12,268 nt of DNA from Selenomonadaceae bacterium (GTDB taxonomy: Bacteria > Bacillota > Negativicutes > Selenomonadales > Selenomonadaceae). A model generated the notes under the pieces. It ran no database searches and was not told where the DNA came from. It was given only the letters and a program-made list of their open reading frames with translations. Shown here piece by piece: positions 5,152 to 12,062 of this stretch. The translations under genes and the position numbers were made by a program. Numbering within the stretch: the first letter of the stretch is position 1; each line of letters begins with the position of its first letter. The stretch lies in assembly GCA_017484235.1 (NCBI GenBank), contig JAFUTM010000151.1, positions 1 through 12,268 of the forward strand. Direction: 5' to 3'.

Positions 5152-7278
5152 ATGGAAAATAACCAATATATGGATATGTTCCTTGATGAGTCGCACGAAC
5201 ATTTACAGTCATTAAATGATGGTCTTTTAAGCCTTGAAGATAACGCGGAAGATTTATCGGTATTAAATGAAATTTTCCGAAATGCTCATACCTTAAAAGG
5301 TATGTCAGCAACAATGGGTTACAATAAAATCGCCGAACTTACGCACGAAATGGAGGACGTTCTTGATCTGCTTCGTAAAGAGCAGCTCAAAGTTAGTGAA
5401 GACATCATTGACACGCTGTTTAAGTGTATTGATTCCCTCGAGCAAATGATAAATAACGTCGGCAATGGCGATCCAGAAGATTTAATTGATGTTTCCGACT
5501 TAGTTGCTAAACTGAGTGCCATTTCTAAGCCTGGTTCAGCACCGGCAGCAGCGGCGGCACCAGCTGCTGCTCCTGCCAATGCACCTGCAGCGGCAGCACC
5601 GGCAGCGGCGGCACCAGCAGGTGGGGCTGCTTCGACGGTAGAACTTTCTGAAACAGATAGAAACGTAATCTCAGAAGCCCAAAAAGGTGGAATGCGCGGT
5701 ATACATCTCAAAGTTACATTGTCGGAATCGTGTTTGTTAAAATCAGCGCGTTCTTATATGGTTATGAACGCACTTGATGAGATTGGTGAAGTTATAAAAT
5801 CCATTCCGCCAGCTGAAGATTTGGAACAAGAAAAATTTGAACGTTCATTTGACGTAGTTTTAGTTACTGGTGCTGAGGAAAAAGCTGTTACCGACGCAGT
5901 TCTGAGTATATCAGAAGTTGAAAAAGCTGAAACTAACATAATTGATCTTTCAGCAGCCGCAGCGGCACCTGCCGCACCTGCTCCTGCAGCTCCAGCGGCA
6001 CCTGCCGCACCACCACCTCAAGCTGCTGCCACTGCACCGCCTAAGCCTGCAGCTCCGGCAGCACCTGCCGCACCGGCAAAAGCTGCTGCACCAGCAAAAG
6101 CACCTGCTGGTGGTGGTCAGAAGAAGAATCACGCTAGTCAGTCTGTCCGTGTTGATATTGAGAAACTCGATACATTGATGAATTTGATGGGCGAGTTAGT
6201 TATAAATAAAGTTCGTCTTGAGCAGATTGGACAAACTCACAGGCTCAGTGAACTTACTGAAACGCTTGAACAAATGGATCGTGTGACAACGGATTTACAG
6301 AATATTGTTATGAAAGTCCGCATGGTTCCAGTCAGTCAAGTATTTAACCGTTTTCCGCGTATGGTTCGTGATGTTACTAAAGAACTCAATAAAGAAATCA
6401 ACCTCACTATCGAAGGTGAAGAAACCGAACTTGACCGTACCGTTATTGACGAAATCGGCGATCCGATTATGCACTTGCTTCGTAACTCACTCGATCACGG
6501 TGTTGAAATGCCTGATGACCGTGAAGCTAAAGGCAAGCCGCGCGTCGGTGAAGTTGGTCTTATTGCCCGCCACGAAGGCAACAACGTCGTAATAATGGTT
6601 ACTGATGACGGTAAAGGCATTGACGCTGATGTCATTCGACGCAAAGCCGTTGAAAAAGGCTTGTATACTCAAGAAGAAGTTGCCAAACTTGATGATCAAG
6701 ATGCTGTTAGAATTATATTCTTGCCAGGTTTCTCAACTGCTGAAAAGATTTCTGATATATCTGGTCGTGGCGTCGGTATGGACGTTGTACGTTCTAAGAT
6801 TGAATCGTTGTCTGGTCACGTTGATGTTGAGACCAAAGTTAATGAAGGCAGTGTCTTTAAAATTAAGCTGCCATTGACGCTTGCTATTATTCAGGCAATG
6901 CTTGTCCAAGTTCAAGAAGAAATGTACGCTATACCGCTTGGCTCAATTGACAGTACTATAAATATTCAGCCAGCTGACATCAAGACTGTCCAAAATAAAG
7001 AAGTCATCGTGCTGCGCGGTGAAATAATTCCGATTATTCGTATGGAGCAGACATTATTTGTGCCGCACGTTAAAGATTCAGAAGAAATATTTGTTGTTGT
7101 TGTTCACGCCGGTGAAGCAAAAGCGGGCATAGTTGTTGATAAACTCATTGGTCAGCAGGAAATCGTTATCAAAACACTTGGTAACTTGTTTATGGGACTT
7201 AAAATGTTCTCTGGCGCAACGGTACTTGGTGATGGCCGCGTTGCTCTCATTTTGGACGTTGCAACTATGCTGCAGTAA
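5152..7278 (+). CDS. cheA: Chemotaxis histidine kinase CheA
   Basis: CheA is the receptor-coupled kinase that autophosphorylates and passes phosphate to CheY and CheB. The 708-residue protein has all five domains. P1 (Hpt) spans about 1-110 with the phospho-acceptor H46 in HTLKG. P2 (response regulator binding) spans about 175-265. P3 (dimerisation) follows from about 330 (VDIEKLDTLMNLMGELV). P4 (ATPase) has the N box around H441-H449 (HLLRNSLDH), G1 DDGKG at 485-489, the F box PGFST at 525-529 and G2 GRGVGMD at 538-544. P5 (CheW-like) runs to the end. P1-P2 and P2-P3 are joined by Ala/Pro-rich linkers at about 128-161 and 266-322. These are locally GC-rich and produce spurious antisense open frames. 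All kinase motifs are intact. Confidence 0.97.
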   Translation: MENNQYMDMFLDESHEHLQSLNDGLLSLEDNAEDLSVLNEIFRNAHTLKGMSATMGYNKIAELTHEMEDVLDLLRKEQLKVSEDIIDTLFKCIDSLEQMINNVGNGDPEDLIDVSDLVAKLSAISKPGSAPAAAAAPAAAPANAPAAAAPAAAAPAGGAASTVELSETDRNVISEAQKGGMRGIHLKVTLSESCLLKSARSYMVMNALDEIGEVIKSIPPAEDLEQEKFERSFDVVLVTGAEEKAVTDAVLSISEVEKAETNIIDLSAAAAAPAAPAPAAPAAPAAPPPQAAATAPPKPAAPAAPAAPAKAAAPAKAPAGGGQKKNHASQSVRVDIEKLDTLMNLMGELVINKVRLEQIGQTHRLSELTETLEQMDRVTTDLQNIVMKVRMVPVSQVFNRFPRMVRDVTKELNKEINLTIEGEETELDRTVIDEIGDPIMHLLRNSLDHGVEMPDDREAKGKPRVGEVGLIARHEGNNVVIMVTDDGKGIDADVIRRKAVEKGLYTQEEVAKLDDQDAVRIIFLPGFSTAEKISDISGRGVGMDVVRSKIESLSGHVDVETKVNEGSVFKIKLPLTLAIIQAMLVQVQEEMYAIPLGSIDSTINIQPADIKTVQNKEVIVLRGEIIPIIRMEQTLFVPHVKDSEEIFVVVVHAGEAKAGIVVDKLIGQQEIVIKTLGNLFMGLKMFSGATVLGDGRVALILDVATMLQ

Positions 7279-7367
7279 TAAATAAAATAAAAAATATTTG
7301 TAATGTTAAATAATCGAATATTAGAAATTACTACACATTCCAAATTATTTAGAGGGAGGCTTAATTT

Positions 7368-7847
7368 ATGGCAAAAGACGCTTTAGTCAATAGTTCTGCT
7401 TCTGATGATGACAATAATCTTGACGAAGGTCTTCAAATTGTCGCATTTAAACTCAGAGAAGAAGAATATGGTGTAAATATTTTTCAAGTTCAAGAAATTC
7501 GTAATCTGGTTGATATAACTCGTGTTCCATTTTCCGCAAACTATATAAAAGGTGTTATTAATCTTCGCGGTAGTGTGCTGCCAGTTATAGATTTGAAAAA
7601 ACGTCTTGGATTGGAACAAACACCTTATACAGACGATACAAGAATTGTTACAGTTATGGTTGGTGAACTGCCTGTTGGAATGCTTGTTGATGCTGTAACC
7701 GAAGTGTTGACGATAAGAACAAAACTCGTCGATCCTAAAAAAGCAGTTGATAAAACTGATATTAGTAAATTTCTTAGTGGTATTGGCAATATTGATGGCA
7801 GACTTGTCATTATGCTCAATCTCGAAGAAATAGTCGGAATGTCATAA
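7368..7847 (+). CDS. cheW: Chemotaxis coupling protein CheW
   Basis: CheW is the soluble scaffold that links chemoreceptors to the P5 domain of CheA and builds the signalling array. The 159-residue protein is a single CheW domain with the hallmark stretch IKGVINLRGSVLPVIDLKKR at about 60-79, including R67 in the NLRG turn that is important for receptor and CheA binding in the family. The first about 20 residues are acidic and Ser/Asp-rich, probably disordered. The ATG at 7368 is preceded by GAGGGAGG (7352-7359). It lies 89 bases after cheA in an AT-rich spacer and 20 bases before cheC. The length is normal for the family. Confidence 0.96.
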   Translation: MAKDALVNSSASDDDNNLDEGLQIVAFKLREEEYGVNIFQVQEIRNLVDITRVPFSANYIKGVINLRGSVLPVIDLKKRLGLEQTPYTDDTRIVTVMVGELPVGMLVDAVTEVLTIRTKLVDPKKAVDKTDISKFLSGIGNIDGRLVIMLNLEEIVGMS

Positions 7848-7867
7848 TAATTCAGAGGTGTCAAAGT

Positions 7868-8482
7868 ATGATTGATGAATTAAATTTATCTCCGATACAG
7901 CTTGATGCTTTGCGAGAGATTGGAAATGTTGGTGCTGGTAATTCTGCTACTGCTCTTTCGCAAATCATCAACAAAAGAATTGATAGGAATGTGCCAAAAG
8001 TTGCACTCGTTCCAATTGAAACAGTGCCGGATCTCGTTGGTGGTCCAGATACCATTGTGGTTGGCGTATTCCTTCGTGTTTACGGTAAAGCACCTGGCAA
8101 TATTTTGTTTTTGCTGCCGCAGAAAAGTGCATTTTATCTCGTCGATACACTGATGGGCAGAGAACACGGAACAACCAAGAAACTTGATTTTATGGACGAA
8201 TCAGCACTTATGGAAATAGGCAATATTTTGTCAGGAGCTTATCTGAATGCGTTTTTCAATTTCACTCACATATCAATGCTGCCTTCGATTCCAGCATTGG
8301 CAATGGATATGGCAGGAGCGATTTTGAATGTCATTTTGGTACAGCTTGGACAGATGGGTGATCAGGCTTTAGTTATTGAAACTGAATTTTTAGCAGAAGA
8401 CGATGGAATCAATGGACACTTTTTCTTAGTACCAGATCCGGGTTCACTTGGCATTTTAATTAAAGGCGTAGGAGTTGAATGA
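7868..8482 (+). CDS. cheC: CheY-P phosphatase CheC
   Basis: CheC dephosphorylates CheY-P and binds CheD, forming the adaptation branch known from B. subtilis and Thermotoga. The 204-residue protein is a tandem repeat with two copies of the CheC/CheX/FliY signature [DS]xxxExxN(22)P. The first is D13, E17, N20, P43; the second is S112, E116, N119, P142. Both sites are complete, so both could be catalytic. No N-terminal CheY-binding extension or C-terminal FliN domain is present, which separates it from FliY. A GAGGTG Shine-Dalgarno lies before the ATG at 7868. The cheD Shine-Dalgarno sits within its last codons. Length is typical. Confidence 0.95.
   Translation: MIDELNLSPIQLDALREIGNVGAGNSATALSQIINKRIDRNVPKVALVPIETVPDLVGGPDTIVVGVFLRVYGKAPGNILFLLPQKSAFYLVDTLMGREHGTTKKLDFMDESALMEIGNILSGAYLNAFFNFTHISMLPSIPALAMDMAGAILNVILVQLGQMGDQALVIETEFLAEDDGINGHFFLVPDPGSLGILIKGVGVE
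8470..8474 (+). promoter_or_regulatory. Ribosome binding site that sets the cheD start
   Basis: AGGAG inside the 3' end of cheC lies 9 bases before the ATG at 8484. An in-frame TTG at 8475 directly abuts this site and cannot use it. The ATG gives the family-like N-terminus MANLIRVGMADYKV. Confidence 0.7.
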
Positions 8483-8483
8483 T

Positions 8484-8969
8484 ATGGCTAACCTTATTCG
8501 TGTCGGCATGGCTGACTACAAGGTTGGTCGTGCGCCTTCTGTTCTTATCAGCTATGGTTTAGGTTCTTGTATTGGCATTTCACTTTACGATCCACAAACC
8601 AAAATTGGTGGTCTCCTTCATATTATGTTGCCAGATAGTACTCAAGCCAGAGCCAGTGATAATCCAGCTAAATTTGCAGATACCGGTCTTCCTCTTATGT
8701 TTAATGACGTGATTGCTATGGGTGCCTCTCGCAGCAGATTAGTTGCCAAAATTGCAGGCGGCGCACAGATGTTTGCTTTTTCCAACGCTACTGACATAAT
8801 GCGTGTTGGAAATAGAAATGCTGAAACTGTTAAAAAAATACTTCAACGAATGGGTATTCGTTTGATCGCTGAAGATACCGGCGGCAATTATGGACGGACT
8901 GTGCAAATTGATTTATCAAATGGAGTCTATAAAGTTAAAACTATAGATCGTGGTGAAAAGGATATTTAA
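8484..8969 (+). CDS. cheD: Chemoreceptor glutamine deamidase CheD
   Basis: CheD deamidates specific glutamines of chemoreceptors to glutamate and, by binding CheC, stimulates CheC phosphatase activity. The 161-residue protein has the catalytic Cys C29 in GLGSCIG and His H46 in GGLLHIMLP, matching Thermotoga maritima C27 and H44. The Ser at residue 23 sits where T. maritima has its third conserved Thr. It follows cheC with the start one base past the cheC stop, so coupled translation is likely. The start is taken at ATG 8484 because an upstream TTG (8475) would leave no room for a Shine-Dalgarno. Length is normal for CheD and its pairing with cheC supports the call. Confidence 0.95.
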   Translation: MANLIRVGMADYKVGRAPSVLISYGLGSCIGISLYDPQTKIGGLLHIMLPDSTQARASDNPAKFADTGLPLMFNDVIAMGASRSRLVAKIAGGAQMFAFSNATDIMRVGNRNAETVKKILQRMGIRLIAEDTGGNYGRTVQIDLSNGVYKVKTIDRGEKDI

Positions 8970-8972
8970 ATA

Positions 8973-8980
8973 AGGGGTGG
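8973..8980 (+). promoter_or_regulatory. Ribosome binding site that sets the start of the small membrane protein
   Basis: AGGGGTGG ends 5 bases before the ATG at 8986. An in-frame GTG at 8977 lies inside this site, so the ATG is preferred. Confidence 0.65.
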
Positions 8981-8985
8981 TAACT

Positions 8986-9420
8986 ATGCCAGAACCGTCA
9001 CAAGTTACATCTAAAACAGTGCCGCCGCCCAATCCTTTAGCTTCAGATTTAGAAGACCTGCAGCAATATGCCGTTAGCTTGTTTATTGAAAAGCTGGCTA
9101 TATCTTTAGCATTTGCAATATTATCGGCTTTTATTGTTTTTGTTACCGCAATGTTCAATGATGTAAGATTTATGACTGCTTTTTTCCGTGCAATTTTTGC
9201 GTTCTTTATTTCAGGTGTTGCGGCGGCTCTGGTATCAAATGTACTAGATATGCAGGAAGATTATTATAAAATGAAAAATGGTGAAGTTAATACGGTAAAT
9301 CCAAACAATATTCCTAGTGAAAACTCGCAGCAAAATATAAATGACACTGATGAACAGGCAGAAGGCTTCAAACCTTTAGATGAACAAAGTCTGCCAAATG
9401 TTAATAATAATCAGCGTTAA
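8986..9420 (+). CDS. Unrecognised small membrane protein between cheD and sigma28
   Basis: I do not recognise a named family. The 144-residue protein has a Pro-rich, polar N-terminus (about 1-20), a likely amphipathic stretch (about 21-36), then two hydrophobic segments, about 37-57 (LAISLAFAILSAFIVFVTAMF) and 65-87 (FFRAIFAFFISGVAAALVSNVL), joined by a short NDVR loop. The C-terminal about 50 residues are polar and rich in Asn, Gln, Asp and Glu (MQEDYYKMKNGE, then NQR at the end). No signal peptide cleavage site or catalytic motif is seen. A strong Shine-Dalgarno and tight packing between cheD (16 bases) and fliA argue for a real gene. In B. subtilis sigD is followed by swrB, a single-segment membrane protein, but there is no resemblance that I can claim. 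A membrane-associated role in motility is inference from the neighbourhood only. Confidence 0.8.
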   Translation: MPEPSQVTSKTVPPPNPLASDLEDLQQYAVSLFIEKLAISLAFAILSAFIVFVTAMFNDVRFMTAFFRAIFAFFISGVAAALVSNVLDMQEDYYKMKNGEVNTVNPNNIPSENSQQNINDTDEQAEGFKPLDEQSLPNVNNNQR

Positions 9421-9484
9421 TCATTTGTAGTTTATAGCAACAATATCTTTTACAATATTTTGAAATGGAGGAGGACTGTTCAAA

Positions 9485-10222
9485 ATGACCGTTGATGTTT
9501 CTGAACTTTGGAATAGATATCGTCTGAAAAAAGATATGGAAACACGCAACCAACTTGCTGAACATTATCTTCCACTGATAAAAATTGTTGCAGGCAGGCT
9601 TGCCATAAGTTTGCCGACACATATTGATAAAGATGATTTGATTAACAGTGGTTTTTTTGGTTTGATTGATGCAATAGAACGTTTTGAAATTAATCGAAAT
9701 ATTAAATTTGAAACTTATGCGAGTGTTCGAGTTCGTGGTGCAATGATAGATTATCTGCGTTCTAAAGACTGGATACCTGTAACTATGCGTCAAAAGATTC
9801 GCAAATATGAGCAGGTAGTATGTCAGCTTGAATCGGAACTTGGACGAAGTGCTACTGATGAAGAACTTGCATCTGCATTAAATATATCATTAAAAGAACT
9901 TAAAACCTTATTTGAGCAGATAAATTCTACAACGGTGGTTCCACTGGAAGAATATTTACAGACGAATAATTTAGAAGCCATTGATTCTAATCCAGCTGAA
10001 ACGGCGGAATATCGCGAGTTAAAAGAAACGCTGGCAAAAGTTATTGACAGACTGCCGGAAAAAGAACGGCTTGTTGTGTCGCTTTATTATTATGATGAAC
10101 TGACTCTTAAAGAGATCAGTTTAATTTTAAAACTTTCTGAGGCAAGAATTTCACAACTGCATACTAAGGCAATTTTTAGAATGCGCGGTTATTTAGCAAA
10201 AATAAAATCGAGTTTAATGTAA
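9485..10222 (+). CDS. fliA: Flagellar RNA polymerase sigma factor sigma28 (FliA/SigD)
   Basis: Sigma28 directs transcription of late flagellar, chemotaxis and often autolysin genes, and it is normally held inactive by FlgM until the hook is finished. The 245-residue protein has region 2 at about 20-95, with DDLINSGFFGLIDAIERFE and GAMIDYLRSKDWIP. Region 3 lies at about 95-165 and region 4 in the C-terminal third. The last helix-turn-helix spans about 206-232 (LTLKEISLILKLSEARISQLH). The GAMIDYLR..DWIP block is characteristic of the sigma28/SigD group rather than sigma-B or sigma-F. The GGAGGAGG Shine-Dalgarno at 9467-9474 lies 10 bases before the ATG. Position after cheD fits the B. subtilis order. 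FlgM is not in the window. Confidence 0.95.
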   Translation: MTVDVSELWNRYRLKKDMETRNQLAEHYLPLIKIVAGRLAISLPTHIDKDDLINSGFFGLIDAIERFEINRNIKFETYASVRVRGAMIDYLRSKDWIPVTMRQKIRKYEQVVCQLESELGRSATDEELASALNISLKELKTLFEQINSTTVVPLEEYLQTNNLEAIDSNPAETAEYRELKETLAKVIDRLPEKERLVVSLYYYDELTLKEISLILKLSEARISQLHTKAIFRMRGYLAKIKSSLM

Positions 10223-10229
10223 TGACTAA

Positions 10230-10259
10230 TTGATAATTTATTTTATATTAGAGTATATT
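10230..10259 (+). promoter_or_regulatory. Candidate sigma-A promoter for fapA
   Basis: TTGATA (10230-10235) and TATATT (10254-10259) are 18 bases apart and lie about 50 bases before the fapA start, matching the sigma-A consensus at 5 of 6 and 5 of 6 bases. The region is very AT-rich, so a chance match is possible. If real, fapA would have its own transcript besides read-through from fliA. Confidence 0.35.
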
Positions 10260-10293
10260 ATCAGTTGGACATTAATTTTATTGTTATAGTCAA

Positions 10294-10299
10294 AGGAGG
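10294..10299 (+). promoter_or_regulatory. Ribosome binding site that sets the fapA start
   Basis: A perfect AGGAGG lies 7 bases before the ATG at 10307. An in-frame TTG at 10265 has no Shine-Dalgarno and would add 14 residues, so the ATG is preferred. Confidence 0.75.
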
Positions 10300-10306
10300 A
10301 CGCGTT

Positions 10307-11962
10307 ATGGGGGATAGTGATAGATACCCGGTGGTAGGTGGAATTGAGGCCGGATATAAGTTTGAATTTAGACCTGATGGTATATATCTGACAATATATC
10401 CGAGCGGAGCTGATACCTTGATGTTCGAGCTCTCGGATATGCGTCAAATTTTGCGTGAATGCGGCATAATTGATTATGACGTTGCTTTACTGTCCAGAAC
10501 GATGCGCGAAGCCTCCGGTGTACCTTGTAAGATTTCTGATCCAATTGAAATAAGTGCTGAAGAGTTGCAGCGTATAATGACTTCTGATGATGTAGAGTCA
10601 GATGAAAATTATGCCGAACTAATTATTGATATCAGCCGTGACAAAATGAAAGTTACGGTTCGTTATAATACTAAAAATGGCGCGAGACTTCCAACAGTGC
10701 AAATGGTTATGGACGCATTGACGGAAAAAGGAGTCAATTATGGCATTGATGAAGACGCGATTGCTGAAGGTGTAGAAAGTTTAATGCCGTTTGTTGCTGC
10801 AAATGGAACACCGCCAATTGCAGGAGAAAACGCATACATAGATCGTAAATTTGATCTGGGCGTTAAAGGACGTCCGGTTATAGATGAATATGATCGTGTT
10901 GACTATAAAGATTTAAATTTATTTGTTCTCGTCAAGAAAAATGATACACTTGCAATTCGTATTCCGCAAACGCAGGGCACGCCTGGAACTAATGTTTTTG
11001 GCGAAAAAGTTCCAGCGCAGAATGGTCGTCCTATTCCTATGCCGGACGGCAAAAATACTCAAGTAGTTGGCGAGAATCAATTAATTGCTACGATTAATGG
11101 TCAAATTGTGGATACTGGCACAAAGATTAGTGTCGATCCACGATTTATTGTAAAAGGCTCAGTTGGTGTTGGCACGGGTGATATTGATTTTGACGGCAGT
11201 GTTGAAATCTCAGGCGATGTTAAACAAGGCTTTAATGTCAAAGCAACTGGCGACATTGAAATTAAAGGCAGTGTCAATGGTGCGGAAGTGACGGGTCGTA
11301 ATGTATTTATCGGCGGTGGAATTACCGGCGTCAATCGCGGTAAAGTATATGCTAAACAAGATGTTAGGTGTGCTTTTACTGAAAATGCGATTGTTGAAGC
11401 TGGTCGCGATATTTATGTTGCTGATGTTGCACTCCATTCGACGCTTAGGGCCGGCAAAAAAGTTATGGTTGAAGATAAACACGGTCAGATTACTGGTGGA
11501 TTAACCATTGCCGGAGATGAAGTTCGAGCCAAAATCGTTGGAAATCAGGCTTATGTTGTAACGAGAGTATCTGTTGGCGTTGATCCTAATCTTCAAAAAG
11601 AATATCACGATGTCTGCAAAAGTTATAAAGAAGGCAAGAAACGCCTTATGCAGATAACACAGACTTTAAATACACTTGGCAAAATTGATATAAGTAAGCT
11701 GCCGCCAGAACGTGTTGCTCAAATTAATGCTCTTACTAGATCACAATTTCCACTTGCTGGTCAGATTAAGCGCGACGAGAAAAAAATACTGGAACTTGAG
11801 GCACTGCTTGCTGATATGAAAAATGGAAAAATTAAAGTTTCTGATATTATTTATCCTGGTACACGACTTTCTATTAACTCTATCGTTAAAAATATTCAGG
11901 AAGACTACCGTCGTTGTACTATGACATTACAAGACGGTGAAATAACTGTCGGACCATATTAA
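10307..11962 (+). CDS. fapA: FapA / DUF342 family protein (flagellar assembly protein A)
   Basis: This 551-residue protein has the FapA (DUF342) layout. An N-terminal alpha/beta region covers about 1-270. A repetitive Gly-rich stretch of about 280-420 looks like a parallel beta-helix, with turns such as GDIDFDGSVEISGDV, GDIEIKGSVNGAEV and GRNVFIGGGITGVNRG. A C-terminal helical, Lys/Glu-rich coiled-coil region covers about 430-515 (KEGKKRLMQITQTL, KRDEKKILELEALLADM). The family is widespread in Bacillota and gamma-proteobacteria. In Vibrio vulnificus FapA is required for flagellation and interacts with the sugar-transport protein EIIA-Glc. Its molecular role in Bacillota is not settled. It has its own strong ribosome binding site, so the start is clear. 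No membrane segment is visible. The location right after fliA supports a motility role. Confidence 0.85.
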   Translation: MGDSDRYPVVGGIEAGYKFEFRPDGIYLTIYPSGADTLMFELSDMRQILRECGIIDYDVALLSRTMREASGVPCKISDPIEISAEELQRIMTSDDVESDENYAELIIDISRDKMKVTVRYNTKNGARLPTVQMVMDALTEKGVNYGIDEDAIAEGVESLMPFVAANGTPPIAGENAYIDRKFDLGVKGRPVIDEYDRVDYKDLNLFVLVKKNDTLAIRIPQTQGTPGTNVFGEKVPAQNGRPIPMPDGKNTQVVGENQLIATINGQIVDTGTKISVDPRFIVKGSVGVGTGDIDFDGSVEISGDVKQGFNVKATGDIEIKGSVNGAEVTGRNVFIGGGITGVNRGKVYAKQDVRCAFTENAIVEAGRDIYVADVALHSTLRAGKKVMVEDKHGQITGGLTIAGDEVRAKIVGNQAYVVTRVSVGVDPNLQKEYHDVCKSYKEGKKRLMQITQTLNTLGKIDISKLPPERVAQINALTRSQFPLAGQIKRDEKKILELEALLADMKNGKIKVSDIIYPGTRLSINSIVKNIQEDYRRCTMTLQDGEITVGPY

Positions 11963-11972
11963 CACTAATGAG

Positions 11973-12048
11973 GAATTATGAATTAGGAATGATGAATAGA
12001 AGAAACGATTTTAATTCCTAATTCCTAATTGAAAATTCCTAATTATTT
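11973..12048 (+). repeat. Intergenic inverted element with 7-base period, copy B (after fapA)
   Basis: The left side has four GAAT-starting 7-mers in register at 11973, 11980, 11987 and 11994. The right side has ATTCCTA at 12014, 12021 and 12035, with degenerate units at 12028 and 12042, all on the same 7-base step. An 11-base perfect inverted pair, GAATTAGGAAT (11980-11990) with ATTCCTAATTC (12014-12024), encloses 23 bases. It ends just before the Shine-Dalgarno of the next gene, as copy A does before cheA. It may act as a weak terminator for fapA, though the tail AATTATTTT is poor. Confidence 0.65.
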
Positions 12049-12062
12049 TGGAGGTGTTTGGA

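Noticed and set aside
5319..5711. Minus-strand open frame of 130 codons opposite cheA, Ala/Gly-rich
   Set aside because: It is the mirror of the cheA Ala/Pro linker, where GC-rich codons lack stops on the other strand. No Shine-Dalgarno and no family resemblance.
7307..7351. Possible third copy of the heptamer inverted element before cheW (TAAATAAT at 7307-7314 with ATTATTTA at 7344-7351, plus ATTCCAAATT)
   Set aside because: The 8-base stem is all A/T and the 7-base register is not kept, so chance in AT-rich DNA is a fair explanation.
9421..9484. Sigma-A promoter before fliA (TACAAT at 9451-9456)
   Set aside because: The -10-like box has no acceptable -35 at 16-18 bases; TTGTAG at 9425-9430 is 20 bases away.
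9401..9793. Minus-strand open frame of 130 codons opposite fliA
   Set aside because: It overlaps the strongly conserved region 2 of sigma28 and has no recognisable domain or ribosome binding site; treated as a shadow.
10265..10290. Second promoter for fapA (TTGGAC with TATAGT)
   Set aside because: The spacer is only 14 bases and the start of transcription would fall on the ribosome binding site.
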